From Scolanthus callimorphus (Eukaryota; Cnidaria; Anthozoa; Actiniaria; Edwardsiidae): a stretch of DNA of 64,000 bases. The notes under the pieces were generated by a model. The model searched no databases, was not told where the DNA came from, and saw nothing but the letters and a program-made list of their open reading frames with translations. Each line of letters begins with the position of its first letter. Within the stretch, counting starts at the first letter, position 1. This document shows positions 20,701 to 30,666 of this stretch, piece by piece. The stretch spans positions 32,191,577 through 32,255,576 of the forward strand of contig CM066913.1 in the NCBI GenBank assembly GCA_033964015.1, in the 5' to 3' direction. Made by a program: the position numbers and the translations under genes.

Positions 20701-23700
20701 TGATACCAGGGGTGTCTACTCTCCAGGTTTTGCATGGAGTCTCAAAGTTAGCCTTTTATTGATACCAGGGGTGTCTACTCTCCAGGTTTTGCATGGAGTC
20801 TCAAGATTTCTTGCTTCTTCTCCCGGTAAATTTTCAAAATGACTGCCATACATACTGTATTCATATTTCTCCTGGGAGAATTTCAGGACATTTCACCATT
20901 TCAAGGTGGTCCCCAGATTTTTGAAGTCCTGGGTTTGATGTCCCTGTGACACTCCTGAAGACCTTTTTGAAATCTTCATAAGGCATAGAATTATTTACCA
21001 AACACCATTATTGTTATTTTCGTGTAGCCCGAAACAGAAGGTTATATTGCTGTTGTGCTGCCCAAGCTTCACGAAGTGTCTGATTATTTTGGCAAGTTAC
21101 TGACTCCTGATGATTACAAAGTTCTCTTGGGAAAACAAAAAGAAGGTACTTTGAAAAGAGGCTTAGGCATAATCAATAAAGCAAAAGACAGCCAGGCACC
21201 CTAAGACAGGCACCAACTAAGACAGACCGACAACAGAGCGGAAATTACCAAAAATAAAATGTCTAACTTCCCCTTCAAAATATAAGCTCAAGATTCCGTA
21301 CACAAAGTTTTCTGTGACCAAAAGCTTACAGCCATTCTCAGTTGCATGCGGTCGCCGAAAAAAAAAGCTTGCAAGCGAAAGCTCGTTTTTCTGTCCTGTC
21401 TGAGCCGCGACAAGCCGGCAAAAGCTCATGCGTTGCCATGGAAACTATGACAAAAAACGAGTTTTCGCTTGCAACCTTTTTTCCCGGGCGACCGCGTGTA
21501 ACTGAGAATGGCTGTAATTCAAATTTTTAAAAAAATTTGAAGAATATGACTTTTAGATATGATCGACCAAAGTTTGCATAATTCCTGATCAAATTACTAA
21601 TTTTCCCATAAAATGGCACAGAAACCAAAGTTTAAAGCCTAATATCTCAAAGACGGATCAATTAGAAAAAAGTCATTTTTGATATTATTTTGTTTTCCAT
21701 CAAATGAGGAGTCTGCATGCAAAAAATCAAGCTTATCTGAGTTAACCCGACCTTACTACCATATTTGAAATTTAGTGATTTTAGCAGGGTTTTGCCGCTC
21801 TGTCCTTCCCTGCTAGCAGAGGCCTCTTTCTCTGCATTTCGCTGGCTGAGGTTCACAAACCCCAGCCAGCGAAATGCAGAGAAAAGAGGCCTTTGCAAGC
21901 AGGGAAGCTCTGTCCAGACCGACACACAGACAGACAATGCAGTACATGCTTGAACATCGGAGATAGACATCAGAGGACAAAGGCATAAGACAGACAGGCA
22001 TTATGTTAGAGAGACAAGGCAAGCATAAAGATAGAGAGATTAAACAGATGAAAAGACTGAATGAATGGGATTGAATGGGAAGCTAGAGAGAGGGAGATTT
22101 TTGCGTCTAAGAAAGAAACCATATTGTTCAGTTTCAACATGTTTTGAATTGAATATGAATATTTAACAATTATTCGCCGAAGGCGAAGTGAATAGTGGCG
22201 AATAGTCCCCGAGACCGGAGGTCGAGGGGACTATTCGCCACTATTCACGGAGCCTGAGGAGAATAATTGTTTTAGTATATACTACACGGGAACACTCCAA
22301 AAATACCCGAACGACACTAAATGTGGCATTTGCCGACATTGTGTAGCCCTTTCTGTATGCGTGACGTTTGTCACGCACGCGACATTACGTCAGACTTCAC
22401 TACAAGCATTCGGCTACTCAGCACATGATGGAAACTTGCTGCTGTTTTAGAGAAGCAAAAACGCGACAAATCACGAGCAATCACTTGTTTTAAAACCTTA
22501 ATATCGACTACGATAAAAGATTGAAGTTTTTAGAAGGCTGCAAGGATGGATTCGAGGGATAAATTCGCATTTTGTGCCCTGGATTATGGATTCTGAACTG
22601 CAGAGTTGCCTTCGCTGAAAACACTTTGCCTTTAGGCGCCATTTTTCACCACCGATGGATGACTATATTTTTCAACCCGCTGGCAGAGAAATTCAAGATT
22701 CGCTTGGAATATTCAAACAGACATTTGGGAAATTAACCTCTTCAAACTCTGGGACAAAGAGGAAGACCTTGTTCATAAAAGAGAGACCACTTTAAATACG
22801 TTTGATGTCGGGTGGCTCATGATCAAGCGACAACATGGCCACGTGTAACTGAATTTCTCTCTTAAACTGCACTCAATGACTGGCTTCTACGATTTACTGT
22901 GCCTTTCGACCTACAGGTAAATGTTCGGCAAAGTAGATTAAGAGTTTCTTGTGATATGTTTTCGACAAAATTGCCTTTAATAAATATGTTGTTGTGAATG
23001 TAATTCGTCTCTCAAAAGTGCCGTGAACGAATCATCGACCTCTGATTCCGAAGAACTGAAAGACAAGAACAGCAAATTTTCGAAGTTCAAGAAATAATTC
23101 TCTCTCTGATTTACCTTGAAAGACTAAAGAGACAACATAAGTTAATTGAGAAGGATTTTTGTTGCATTTCGAATCAGATGGTTCCTTTAGAAAGTAAAAA
23201 TATCCGAACCACTTGCACTCGGGCACCTCAATCTCGGGATAATGCTTTCGATCTCGGAATATTGTGGCAATATCCCGAGATAGCGAACCAATCAAAACGC
23301 GCGATCTATGGAGGTTCCCGTGTAGTATATACTAATGAATAATATGCTATGGTAAGCATTGAATATGGTAGACATGAATTGGAACACCCCTTTTGGATAA
23401 TCAGATGTAGTTATTCCTCTCCTTCCCTCCCCGGGCTCCATGGCTTGAAATTGTGCCCGATACAGACGTAAATATGACTATAAACTTTTTCATTGTAGGC
23501 CTAATTTTTTCACTTATGTAGGACGTGTCTTAAGGTTACTAAAAACCTTCGCGCACGTGTTCGAAAAAAAAAACATACACGTCCTTAGTTTAACCAAAAC
23601 ATATCAACCTATATATCGTTGGAAAGCTTATAGAATGGACTAGCGAACTATGGCAAAAAGAAATATTTTTTTCATAATTAGAAATTTTTTTTAAGATTTT

Positions 23701-24446
23701 ATTAAAAATTCGGGTGTGAGCGTTTCAAGAGATAACGCTGACGAACTGCTAGACCTTGACTCCCAAGTAACACATTGTTTTAATCCTTAAAGGTGTTTCT
23801 CAAAAACGTGTCTGGGTTTTTTATAATTTTGCTTTGCTCAAAAGTTATCGAGCTTTTAAATTTCGAAGGTCAAATTTTGTCGAATTTTCACGCCCTAAAA
23901 ATTTAAAAAATTCATAACTGTTGAACTAAACAAAATTTAAAAAATCGCAGACACGGTTTTTGAGAATCACCTTTAAGGATTAAAACAATGTGTTACTTGG
24001 GAGTCATGGTCCAGCCGTTCGACAGCGTTAGCTCGTGAAAATAGCACACCAAAAATGTAATCAATGCTTTAAAAAAAATTACAGCCCGTTAGTCCAGTCT
24101 ATAAGCTTTCCAACGATATATAGGTTGACATATTTTGGTTAAACTAAGGGCGTGTATGATTTTTTTTTTTCGAACAACGTGCGCGAAGGTTCTCAGTAAC
24201 CTTAGTCTTTGCAGTGTTGTTCTGATGGATTTATGCCTAGATTTCTGGTGAATCACGCATATAATGTTAGTACAGGGCGTAGAATTACAAATTTCTGAAT
24301 TTCTGGCCAAGCCCAATAGAGTTAAAAGCATGTCACACACTGTAGTTACATGCTGAGCGCAAGTGAATGTTTTTGCAGGTGAACCCATTCCTGGTCCATG
24401 TGTGACCCCAGAACAGGTGTCTGCAAAACGAGCCAAACTCCAGTGA
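17800..24446 (+). CDS. ABITRAM: ABITRAM (FAM206A/Simiate), complete six-exon gene
   Basis: Exons 17800-17878, 18097-18148, 19211-19417, 20128-20197, 21028-21145 and 24379-24446 join to 594 nt, 197 codons plus TGA, with consistent phases and canonical borders. The start ATG lies in AAGATGG, a good Kozak context. Diagnostic stretches are VVDRYFTRGYMP, HQCVLLHSNKICVITVA, GKSKKGAQWL, SCVKGKLVEINQELL and EGYIAVVLPK, matching vertebrate FAM206A/ABITRAM in order and length. The vertebrate protein binds actin and occurs in nuclear speckles, affecting filopodia and dendrite branching; that role here is by homology only. The 3.2 kb last intron is full of repeats, and the gene's frame is intact. Confidence 0.95.
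19700..20095 (+). repeat. Dispersed repeat in ABITRAM intron 3, copy 1
   Basis: Runs from AAATGTCTAACTTC through ATAAGCTCAAGATTCCGTA, CATAAAATGGCACAGAAACC and GCCTAATATCTCAAAGACGG. The same sequence, with an extra inserted MITE, occurs at 21250-21790 in intron 5. Confidence 0.8.
20687..20804 (+). repeat. Exact tandem duplication, 2 x 59 bp
   Basis: The 59-bp unit beginning AGTTAGCCTTTTATTGATAC occurs twice back to back without visible differences. In ABITRAM intron 4. Confidence 0.9.
21236..21790 (+). repeat. Dispersed repeat in ABITRAM intron 5, copy 2, with nested MITE
   Basis: Matches 19700-20095 on both sides of 21326-21517. The unoccupied copy reads CCAAAATTTTAATTCCAAAT at the matching place. 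Confidence 0.8.
21326..21517. mobile_element. MITE family D (TIR TTACAGCCATTCTCAGTT), copy 1
   Basis: Ends TTACAGCCATTCTCAGTTGC and its complement; subterminal GCGGTCGCCG and long A/T runs, then GCTTGCAAGCGAAA arms. A second copy is at 58431-58618. Confidence 0.85.
21805..21907. repeat. 103-bp hairpin element
   Basis: CTTCCCTGCTAGCAGAGGCC ... TTTCGCTGGCTG pairs with CAGCCAGCGAAATGCAGAG ... GCAGGGAAG around a 12-nt loop. Probably a small foldback element. Confidence 0.75.
22164..22277. repeat. Hairpin cassette AACAATTATTC...GAATAATTGTT
   Basis: A long imperfect hairpin (outer arms AACAATTATTC / GAATAATTGTT, inner arms GTGAATAGTGGCGAATAGTC / GACTATTCGCCACTATTCAC) ending TTGTTTTAGT. A cassette of the same plan but different inner sequence lies at 45028-45137. 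Confidence 0.75.
22278..23334. mobile_element. TIR element abutting the hairpin cassette
   Basis: Begins TATATACTACACGGGAAC and ends GTTCCCGTGTAGTATATA, so its ends are inverted repeats; the left end follows directly on the hairpin cassette's TTTTAG. About 1.06 kb inside, with no frame recognised. Compare 45138-45320. Confidence 0.6.
23531..24204. mobile_element. 674-bp foldback element with GTCT target duplication
   Basis: Starts TAAGGTTACTAAAAACCTTC and ends with the complement of TAAGGTTACTGAGAACCTTC, flanked by GTCT at 23527-23530 and 24205-24208. The arms continue inward through ACCTATATATCGTTGGAAAG and again through AAGTAACACATTG/CAATGTGTTACTT, so most of the element is palindromic. 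In ABITRAM intron 5, its right end is 174 bp before the last exon. Confidence 0.85.
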
Positions 24447-24865
24447 TCACGCCAATACACAGGTACATTTGCAGTGTAGTTCAACTTTAGTCAGCAATCG
24501 CACTACGCCCTCGTTCGATTTTGAAATCACGCGTGTGATTTCTGACCAAATTGCGCTCCTCTCATTTCAATTACCATTATTAAACGCCTCTGGAAGTAGA
24601 ATTGCTAATAGGATGCGGCTTGCTATAAGAAGAAATAAATCAAGAACTGCAGAACTCGGTAATCTATCAGAAGCACCCAACAGGAAACGAGCGCAGACAT
24701 CTTGAAATATAATTATTCGGATTTGAACATTTGAACGACAGACAAATTTATACTTTTTATTCCCTAAAGTTTTTGCATCATCCGTTCCTAGCTGAGAGTC
24801 TAACATGTCTAAGGGTTGAAAAATTCTAGGCGGGGATCAAAAACAGGTTTTCCAAAAATGCCAAT

Positions 24866-25066
24866 TACAGCTGTTTCAGGTAACACGCGACCCAGCGCGT
24901 TCAAAACATTTTTGGCAGTTGAGTTTTTCTGCAAAGTCAATCAAATCGCCTAGTGCAGTGAATTGGCTTCTGTCGCGACATGTCTCGCAAGGAAAGCCAA
25001 ACAAATGCAACCCCAACTGCCAAACTGACAACGGCGAAGTGGTGTGTTACCTGAAACAGCTGTAGT
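24866..25066. mobile_element. TIR element (TTACAGCTGTTTCAGGTAACAC)
   Basis: Left end TTACAGCTGTTTCAGGTAAC and right end GTTACCTGAAACAGCTGTA are inverted repeats around about 160 bp of unique DNA. Confidence 0.75.
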
Positions 25067-25697
25067 ATAGCCTTCCCTGCAGTTGTTATTATCTTACTGC
25101 GATTTCTGCCAATCGCCAAACTGCGTTTTGGCTTTCATCCATCAAACGTTTTATCACAGGCCCATGGATTTTTTTTAAAGTTTCGTTTGTATTTTATGGT
25201 AGAAAATGTGGGTTTGAAGCCTTTATTAGTTCAAAAAACTCTCAAAGCCTCCGTGAAACCACCCAGAACATTTCACTCGTTCGATTGACGCACGATGCCA
25301 AACCGTGGTTTGTTAGTTGGCGTAGAGCAGAATTATGAAAATTGCAGTATCGCGATTCACCCTGCCACTCTGTGTTGTTGTGAGCCGTCAATATTTTGTG
25401 GAATTGACGGCTCAAAAACAGCACGCAAAATTCAACGAATTTATGTTTCATTTCATTGTCAATAGTTAGAAATATCGTTTAGCTATATTTCTAGCAATAT
25501 CTTATGGCAGAAAGGGATTTTTTTCGCCGAAAATGATGGAAAATGTAAACAGAAAATGCTCGAGCTCGTGCGAAAAGCCCTTGTAATTGCGTGAGAGCGC
25601 GCGTAAATGTAATGAGAATTGAAATTTCAATCGACAATAAATAACACTATTTCTTGCCATTTCTTCCAGAAAATCTTCAAGAATCGCGATACAATAT

Positions 25698-25838
25698 TAA
25701 TTACGATTTTGAGACGGCAATTCCCCAAAATATTGACGACGTTGGAAGAAAATATTTTCACGTATTCAATACGTGAAAATATTTTCTCCCAACTAGCCGT
25801 CAATATTTTGTGGAATTGCCGTCTCAAAATCGTAATTA
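25698..25838. repeat. 141-bp near-perfect palindrome
   Basis: TAATTACGATTTTGAGACGG pairs with the complement at 25819-25838, and the arms extend to the centre at GTATTCAATACG with few mismatches. Such a sequence would form a long cruciform or hairpin. Part of one arm recurs at 25385-25410. Confidence 0.85.
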
Positions 25839-26320
25839 GTATAATATAGTATTATTTAAAAGTATTTATATCTATTCGAAGCGTTTTTGACGCAATTCAC
25901 CCCACGTTATATTTTGCATAGCGGTGTTTCTGTGCTTCGGCCGCCATTGGAGAATAGATGATGTGCTTCGTGCAAACTCCGTGATGATCACGTGGCTATC
26001 ACGTGCCCCGTCCTACCTAGCACACATGTCGCACTGCATTATCCGGCAAAGCGGCATGACAACTCACGTGACGGACTTGGTGGGAAAGCACGAGAGAGGA
26101 TCTTGCGTCCTTGTATGCCGATCAGCTGGTGGGACGTTGACTCCACAACGGTTGAATTCACAATTCGAAAGGGGTTCATCGTTGTCTGGACTCTTATTTA
26201 CCACGTTTTATGTCATCATCATTGTCAAAATGTTGTGGACTCACAAGCCGCAGGGGAGCGGTTTTCCGTTGGTTTAGAAGCGCGTGTATGCTGAGTTGTC
26301 AGGACTCTTAGGGCTGGTTT

Positions 26321-26460
26321 CATTCTCGTAGCCAGAGCTCCCCGGCTCGTCACCTTGCGGGGGAGGCTCTGGTGGCAACCATTTAAGGGCCTTTTCCGAT
26401 TGGCTGATTTTGAACGTTGGAACATGCGCTGAAATGTCTTTCTCTCAACGGCTCTGTATT
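26321..26460. mobile_element. MITE family B, copy 2 (truncated)
   Basis: Starts CATTCTCGTAGCCAGAGCTC and runs through GGCTGATTTTGAACGTTGG and TTTCTCTCAACGGCTCTGTA, then stops without the second terminal repeat. Confidence 0.75.
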
Positions 26461-27059
26461 ATATGTTAATAATAATAGACTTTAATATCCATTTTTAAAA
26501 TATGTATACAATGAATTAACAATATAAAATATATAAAAAGAAACATCGATTTGTGTAATTTACCGGATATTTACAGGTATCTCGAGCTGCGCTTGGTACA
26601 AAAGAATTCAAGTGGCGCGCGGTTCCTGAGCAAGGTAGTGCTAAACTATGTGTCTTGCGGAGGTTATGCCCATGAGCGACTCGTTTCGGGAGGAGATGGT
26701 GGTTAGGATGTAGCACATCCATCATTCTGGGCTGCAGCTTCCCTTCTCACGGTTAGTACGCTTTCTGAATGATTAAAATCCAGTATTTTCCAGGAAAGTC
26801 TTTAGTTATTTTTCCAGGAGTTTTTTTTGGGATGGAAATTCCCCCTCCCCAAAAAAACATGATAAGTCTGGAGGATGTCATAATTTGCAGCCCAAATCAG
26901 ATTCACGAAACTGACTCTGATTCAACCACATTTAAGTTTAAACGTTTTTCCAGGATTTTCCTTAAAATTCTAGGACTTTCAAGGACTTTCCAGGAAGGAA
27001 ATGGAAATCCAGGACGCGTACGAACCCTGCCTTCACTTTACAAGGCTGGTGAAGGAAAG
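26461..27059. other. Spacer between MITE and LINE fragment
   Basis: AT-rich start (26461-26530) resembling a retroelement tail; no gene recognised. Confidence 0.3.
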
Positions 27060-27345
27060 CGAGGAGCCCTAATTATTCTCATGCTACGATCTTGTGCTCG
27101 TTGGAGATCCTCTTCGAGATACTTTGGTAGACCTCCCCAGACTGGTGATCCGTATTCAAGAACTGGACGGATTCGAGTATTGTAGACCGCCATGCCAACT
27201 TGAGCCTTTCTGCATTCTCGCAAATAGAACAGCCTTTTGTTCGCCTTCCGAGAAGTCTCTTCAATGTGATGGTTCCAACGTAGATCGTTTTGCTGCCACA
27301 CCCCTAGCAATTTGAATGTGGAGACCCTCTCTAGGGGGGTACGGC
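27060..27345 (-). pseudogene. LINE reverse transcriptase fragment
   Basis: On the minus strand the frame reads PLERVSTFKLLGVWQQNDLR, KANKRLFYLRECRKAQV and IRPVLEYGSPVWGG, the thumb/connection region downstream of the catalytic core in many LINE reverse transcriptases (LEY.sPVW). Both ends are missing. It abuts a MITE family C fragment. Confidence 0.75.
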
Positions 27346-27365
27346 TAATGTGGAGCCAGTCTCGC

Positions 27366-27425
27366 GACAACCTCGTCCCAAGGGACTTGTGGGTAATTTT
27401 CAAGATGGCGGTCGAAAAAATGCGA
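27366..27425. mobile_element. MITE family C, fragment
   Basis: AACCTCGTCCCAAGGGACTT followed by TTTTCAAGATGGCGGTCGA matches one end of family C; the rest is missing. Confidence 0.6.
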
Positions 27426-27972
27426 CTTTCAACTTCGCGACCTAACATTTTCTTAAGTATGCAAAATATCGAAAATCGCTGACACGGTTTTGCAGTTCAT
27501 TTCTCCGAGATTAAAATCCGACAAAGTGTGAAGTGTGCAACAAACCGCTAGTGGTCTGGAGCTTCTCAAGTAAACAAGGTAGTTCTCAGTTCGTTCGGGT
27601 CTTAAAAATACAAGAAAAATAAAAAAAAACTTCGATAAACTAAACAACGTCATAAGATAGAGCAATATTTTAGCTTTAAAATGATATATAGCTGATTATC
27701 ATAGCATAAATTGCGACGCGACGAGAATTTTTTCCCGAAGACATCCCTCACGGGTTTACAGAGACCTTTTAAGGTCTTAAAAAAGCGCCCCTTGCATGAG
27801 TAGTGAACAATCAACCTTATCCCCATAGTTATCTGTTACCACAAAGTATTTACAGGTCAGAACAATCACAATGCGATCCATGTGGGACATTCCTGTTTCG
27901 ATTAATTTCATCATTATTCTTTCATCATAATAATGACTTTCTTTGACATATATCACGTGAAACGCCCTTTAC

Positions 27973-28174
27973 CATTCTCGAACCCAGAGTTCCCCGGCTC
28001 GTAACCTCGCGGGGGATGCTCTGGTGACAGCCACTGACGCATGCGCGAGATTTAATACAGAGCCGCATGTTCCAACGCTCAAACCAACCAATCAGCGACG
28101 GCCCTCAAATGGATGTCCCCAGAGCCTCCCCTGCGAGCAGACGATCGAGCTGGGGAGCTCTGGGTACGAGAATG
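27973..28174. mobile_element. MITE family B, copy 3
   Basis: Complete by its ends (CATTCTCGAACCCAGAGTTC ... GGGTACGAGAATG) but shorter inside than the copy at 4615. Lies 51 bp from copy 4. Confidence 0.8.
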
Positions 28175-28225
28175 GCCCTTTACTGTCGACGTTCTTTTTA
28201 CGCATTCGCAGAAACATTACCAATA

Positions 28226-28425
28226 CGTTCTCGGGTCCAAGGCTCTGGTGACAGCCATTGACGCACGCGCGAAATTTGATACAGAGTCGTTGAGAGAAAA
28301 ACCTTTAAGCGGATGCTCCAACCTTCAATATCAGCCAATCAGCGAAGGCCCTCAAATGGCCGTCACCAGAGCACCAGAGCCTCCCCTGCGAGGTGACGAG
28401 CTGGGAAGGTCTGGGTACGAGAATG
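28226..28425. mobile_element. MITE family B, copy 4
   Basis: Left end degraded (GTTCTCGGGTCCAAGGCTC), right end GGTCTGGGTACGAGAATG intact, interior TTGAGAGAAAAACC and AATCAGCGAAGG shared with the family. Confidence 0.75.
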
Positions 28426-28690
28426 CTACAGAACAATAAATCTCAGTTTCTCGAAATATTCAGGGTCTTGACGTTTGGTTTGTGTCATTTTGGGTGCCAT
28501 AATTTTCATATCAAAGGCTAGACAAGCCTTGCCCAATCAACTCCCTTCCTCAATCGCATATGGTCGCCAATGGCGACTAGGTGTAGGGTCTTGTGAGCAA
28601 AGGGTTCAACCTTGTCGCCAAAGGGCGACTTACCTTTCCAGTCTGAAGATTTTCAAAAGATGGAGATCACAGCGGCGGACAAAAGTATCG

Positions 28691-28913
28691 TTAAAGCCTG
28701 GTGCCACTAGCGACATAAGGACGTTATGTTGGAACGAAAAAAGCACGGGAAATTAATTGAAACAATCAATATTTTCCATGGATCATCATTAGATTACTTT
28801 ACCAAAGCATTCTTATATTATTTTTTGTCGACTTCAACTCCTTGAAACCACTAAATTTTATTCGCGTGACATTTTTCTTATGTCGTTATGTCGCAAGTGT
28901 GCACCAGGCTTAA
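28691..28913. mobile_element. TIR element (TTAAAGCCTGGTGC)
   Basis: TTAAAGCCTGGTGCCACTAG continues into CGACATAA; the right end is TTATGTCGCAAGTGTGCACC followed by AGGCTTAA. Interior AT-rich, no frame. Confidence 0.75.
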
Positions 28914-29139
28914 CACCCCGCTTCCCCTTCCAATGTTGGAGCATGCCTATTTGAATTGAACGCTGCGCGCACAAAACAGCATTTTAACAGGGGAGCGGGG
29001 AACAGCCTGGATAGCCAAGTGTGCTTATTTTTGGCCCCGATTGCAGTTTCCCAAATTGGCGACCAAACTTCACTATGTGGCGATTAGAATGTTGTATTTA
29101 GTCGTCAATGTTAATGCAAAGGAGGAATAGTTTGGCACT

Positions 29140-29228
29140 CACTCAACGTCAGCTGTGTAGAACGTGTGCATTGCAGTGGCCGAGCAAGGGGTAATTCTGC
29201 ACATTAACTTTGCTGTAAGTGACAATAA
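29140..29228 (-). repeat. PLE-complex flank repeat, left copy
   Basis: Read on the minus strand: TTACAGCAAAG, GTGCAGAATTACCCCTTGCT, CGGCCACTGCAATGCACACG, ACACAGCTGACG. The same sequence lies in plus orientation beyond the other PLE at 41268-41338 and again at 41716-41795, so it brackets the whole complex. Confidence 0.7.
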
Positions 29229-29424
29229 AATCATGTTCAATCCCCCAAATCGCATAGCAAACAGCAGAAACGACTTTGATATATATATACTGTAGAATAT
29301 GGTGAATTGTGGAGCCAGAACAATCCCTACCAGTAGAAGGATCCACAAAAGGATTCACAGTTGGTCGGCTTGATAATGAAGAGGAGAATTGAAGAATGAG
29401 CCAAACCAGCAACTTCTAAAGTTC

Positions 29425-29490
29425 CATAAAAAATTTTATTTAAACGTTTCGGCCTTCGGCCTTCATCAGTAAAAATTTTAAAAACTAGTG
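29425..29490 (-). ncRNA. Hammerhead-ribozyme-like motif at PLE 3' side
   Basis: On the minus strand CTGATGA (29469-29463) is followed by AGGCCGAAGGCC, which can form a 4-bp GGCC stem with GAA loop, then GAAAC (29450-29446). Flanking TAAAATTTTTA and AAATTTTTTA could pair as stem I. Boxes and stem II fit a hammerhead, and Penelope-like elements are known to carry such ribozymes. I could not find a good stem III with a UH cleavage site, so it may be inactive or coincidental. Confidence 0.4.
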
Positions 29491-29637
29491 TCCAAACTGA
29501 ATAACTAACGGAATTACAAGTAATAAATAGGGTTAAAAACAATAGGGTTAAAAATACAAAGCTGATTGTGTTAAAAATGTATTTAAGGAAACATAGGAGA
29601 TTTAAAAACCTTAACACTATTCATTGCAAGCATTCTA

Positions 29638-30235
29638 CTATGTAAACTTTATTCTATTTAATGACCTATATTCACAACGCTTGTTTAGACCGTGTGGCTG
29701 GAGACATCTAAGTTGCGAGGTCCAATAAGCTTCGCGATTCAAAAGTATTGTTTCTAAATTCTCACGGGCTCTAATTTGTTCTATGACTATGAAGTCGAAA
29801 TCCTTAAGTGCGTGCGGCGAGCTATTAAAGTGTTTTGAAACTTCGCAGGTCTTTCTGTTGGCGCGCATATGCGATTTATGGTTACGAAAGCGGACTTTAA
29901 ATTCGTTCTTAGTAGATCCAATATATTGGAGTCTACAAAGATTGCACGATACTAAATATATAACATTGGTTGAATTGCAGTTACGTTCTCCTTAATAGAG
30001 TAAGTGCGACCCGTTGCAAACTACTAAATTTATCGGTGTCTAAAAGAAAATTATTGCATAGGTCACACCTCTTATGACAATGCGAACAACGCCCCCCCCC
30101 CCCCCCCCCCTTCTCTTGGTTGTCTGGGCGTGACCGAAATTTAGAGGGTGCTATGAGCTCTTTTAGATTTTTGGTTCGTCTAAAAGAAGGCGTGAGAGAC
30201 TTAGGCGGAAAAGCCGCCTGAAGTAACTGAGAATT
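29638..30235 (-). pseudogene. Penelope-like element copy 1, 3' part (GIY-YIG endonuclease)
   Basis: Minus-strand sequence equivalent to the C-terminal GIY-YIG endonuclease of the PLE at 38624-41054, ending at the same stop codon. It keeps the final TSQLRCLQPHGLNKRCEY segment but has lost one base near 29981 (GAACGTAACTGC against GAACGTAAGCTGC), which breaks the frame in the catalytic YLVSC...YIGST region. The glycine-coding G run is expanded to 19 (30092-30110). The DIRS element separates it from the next part. Confidence 0.85.
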
Positions 30236-30344
30236 AATAAATTAAACAAGCCTTACCTGTAAGGTGAAGTTTGATTGGAGTTCTACCTCCTCATTTATGC
30301 ATAGAGAGATTACATGAGATAAGCGCATGCGCAGTGGAGATCAT
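30236..30344. repeat. DIRS 3' terminal region with ITR
   Basis: 30285-30344 (ACCTCCTCATTTATGCAT to GCGCATGCGCAGTGGAGATC) is the inverted counterpart of 35045-35103 at the other end. 30236-30284 is the extension found only at this end, as in other DIRS elements. Confidence 0.85.
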
Positions 30345-30414
30345 CCTTTGAAGTGGCCCATGTAAATACAAGATTACAGGGCGGGTATAGCAAGGCTAAA
30401 AACCAATGGGTGGG

Positions 30415-30535
30415 CATGTAATCTCTCTATGCATAAATGAGGAGGTAGAACTCCAATCAAACTTCACCTTACAGGTAAGGCTTGTTTAATTTATTAATTC
30501 TACCTCCTCATTTGCATATTCGAGATCACATGAGA
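30415..30535. repeat. DIRS internal complementary region (circle-junction copy)
   Basis: 30415-30495 is the reverse complement of the element's 3' end (30236-30316). AATTCT follows at 30496-30501, then 30502-30535 repeats the 5' end (ACCTCCTCATTTGCATATTC). This is the sequence expected when the two ends of the element are joined in a circle, stored inside the element in reverse, as in DIRS-1. Confidence 0.88.
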
Positions 30536-30666
30536 CTTCAAAGCCACATGGGCCATAAAACCCCACCAAGACAAATGTAGAAATGTCAAAAAACCAGTAC
30601 AATTGTGCATGGTCTGAACATATGGTTTTAATGTAAACCCTAAAATAACCAGTAGACTTAATACTA

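Larger units (their letters stand above)
24447..26320. other. Intergenic region downstream of ABITRAM
   Basis: Contains a TIR element at 24866-25066 and a 141-bp palindrome at 25698-25838. No gene recognised. 25380-25410 repeats the GTCAATATTTTGTGGAATTG motif of the palindrome. Confidence 0.4.
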
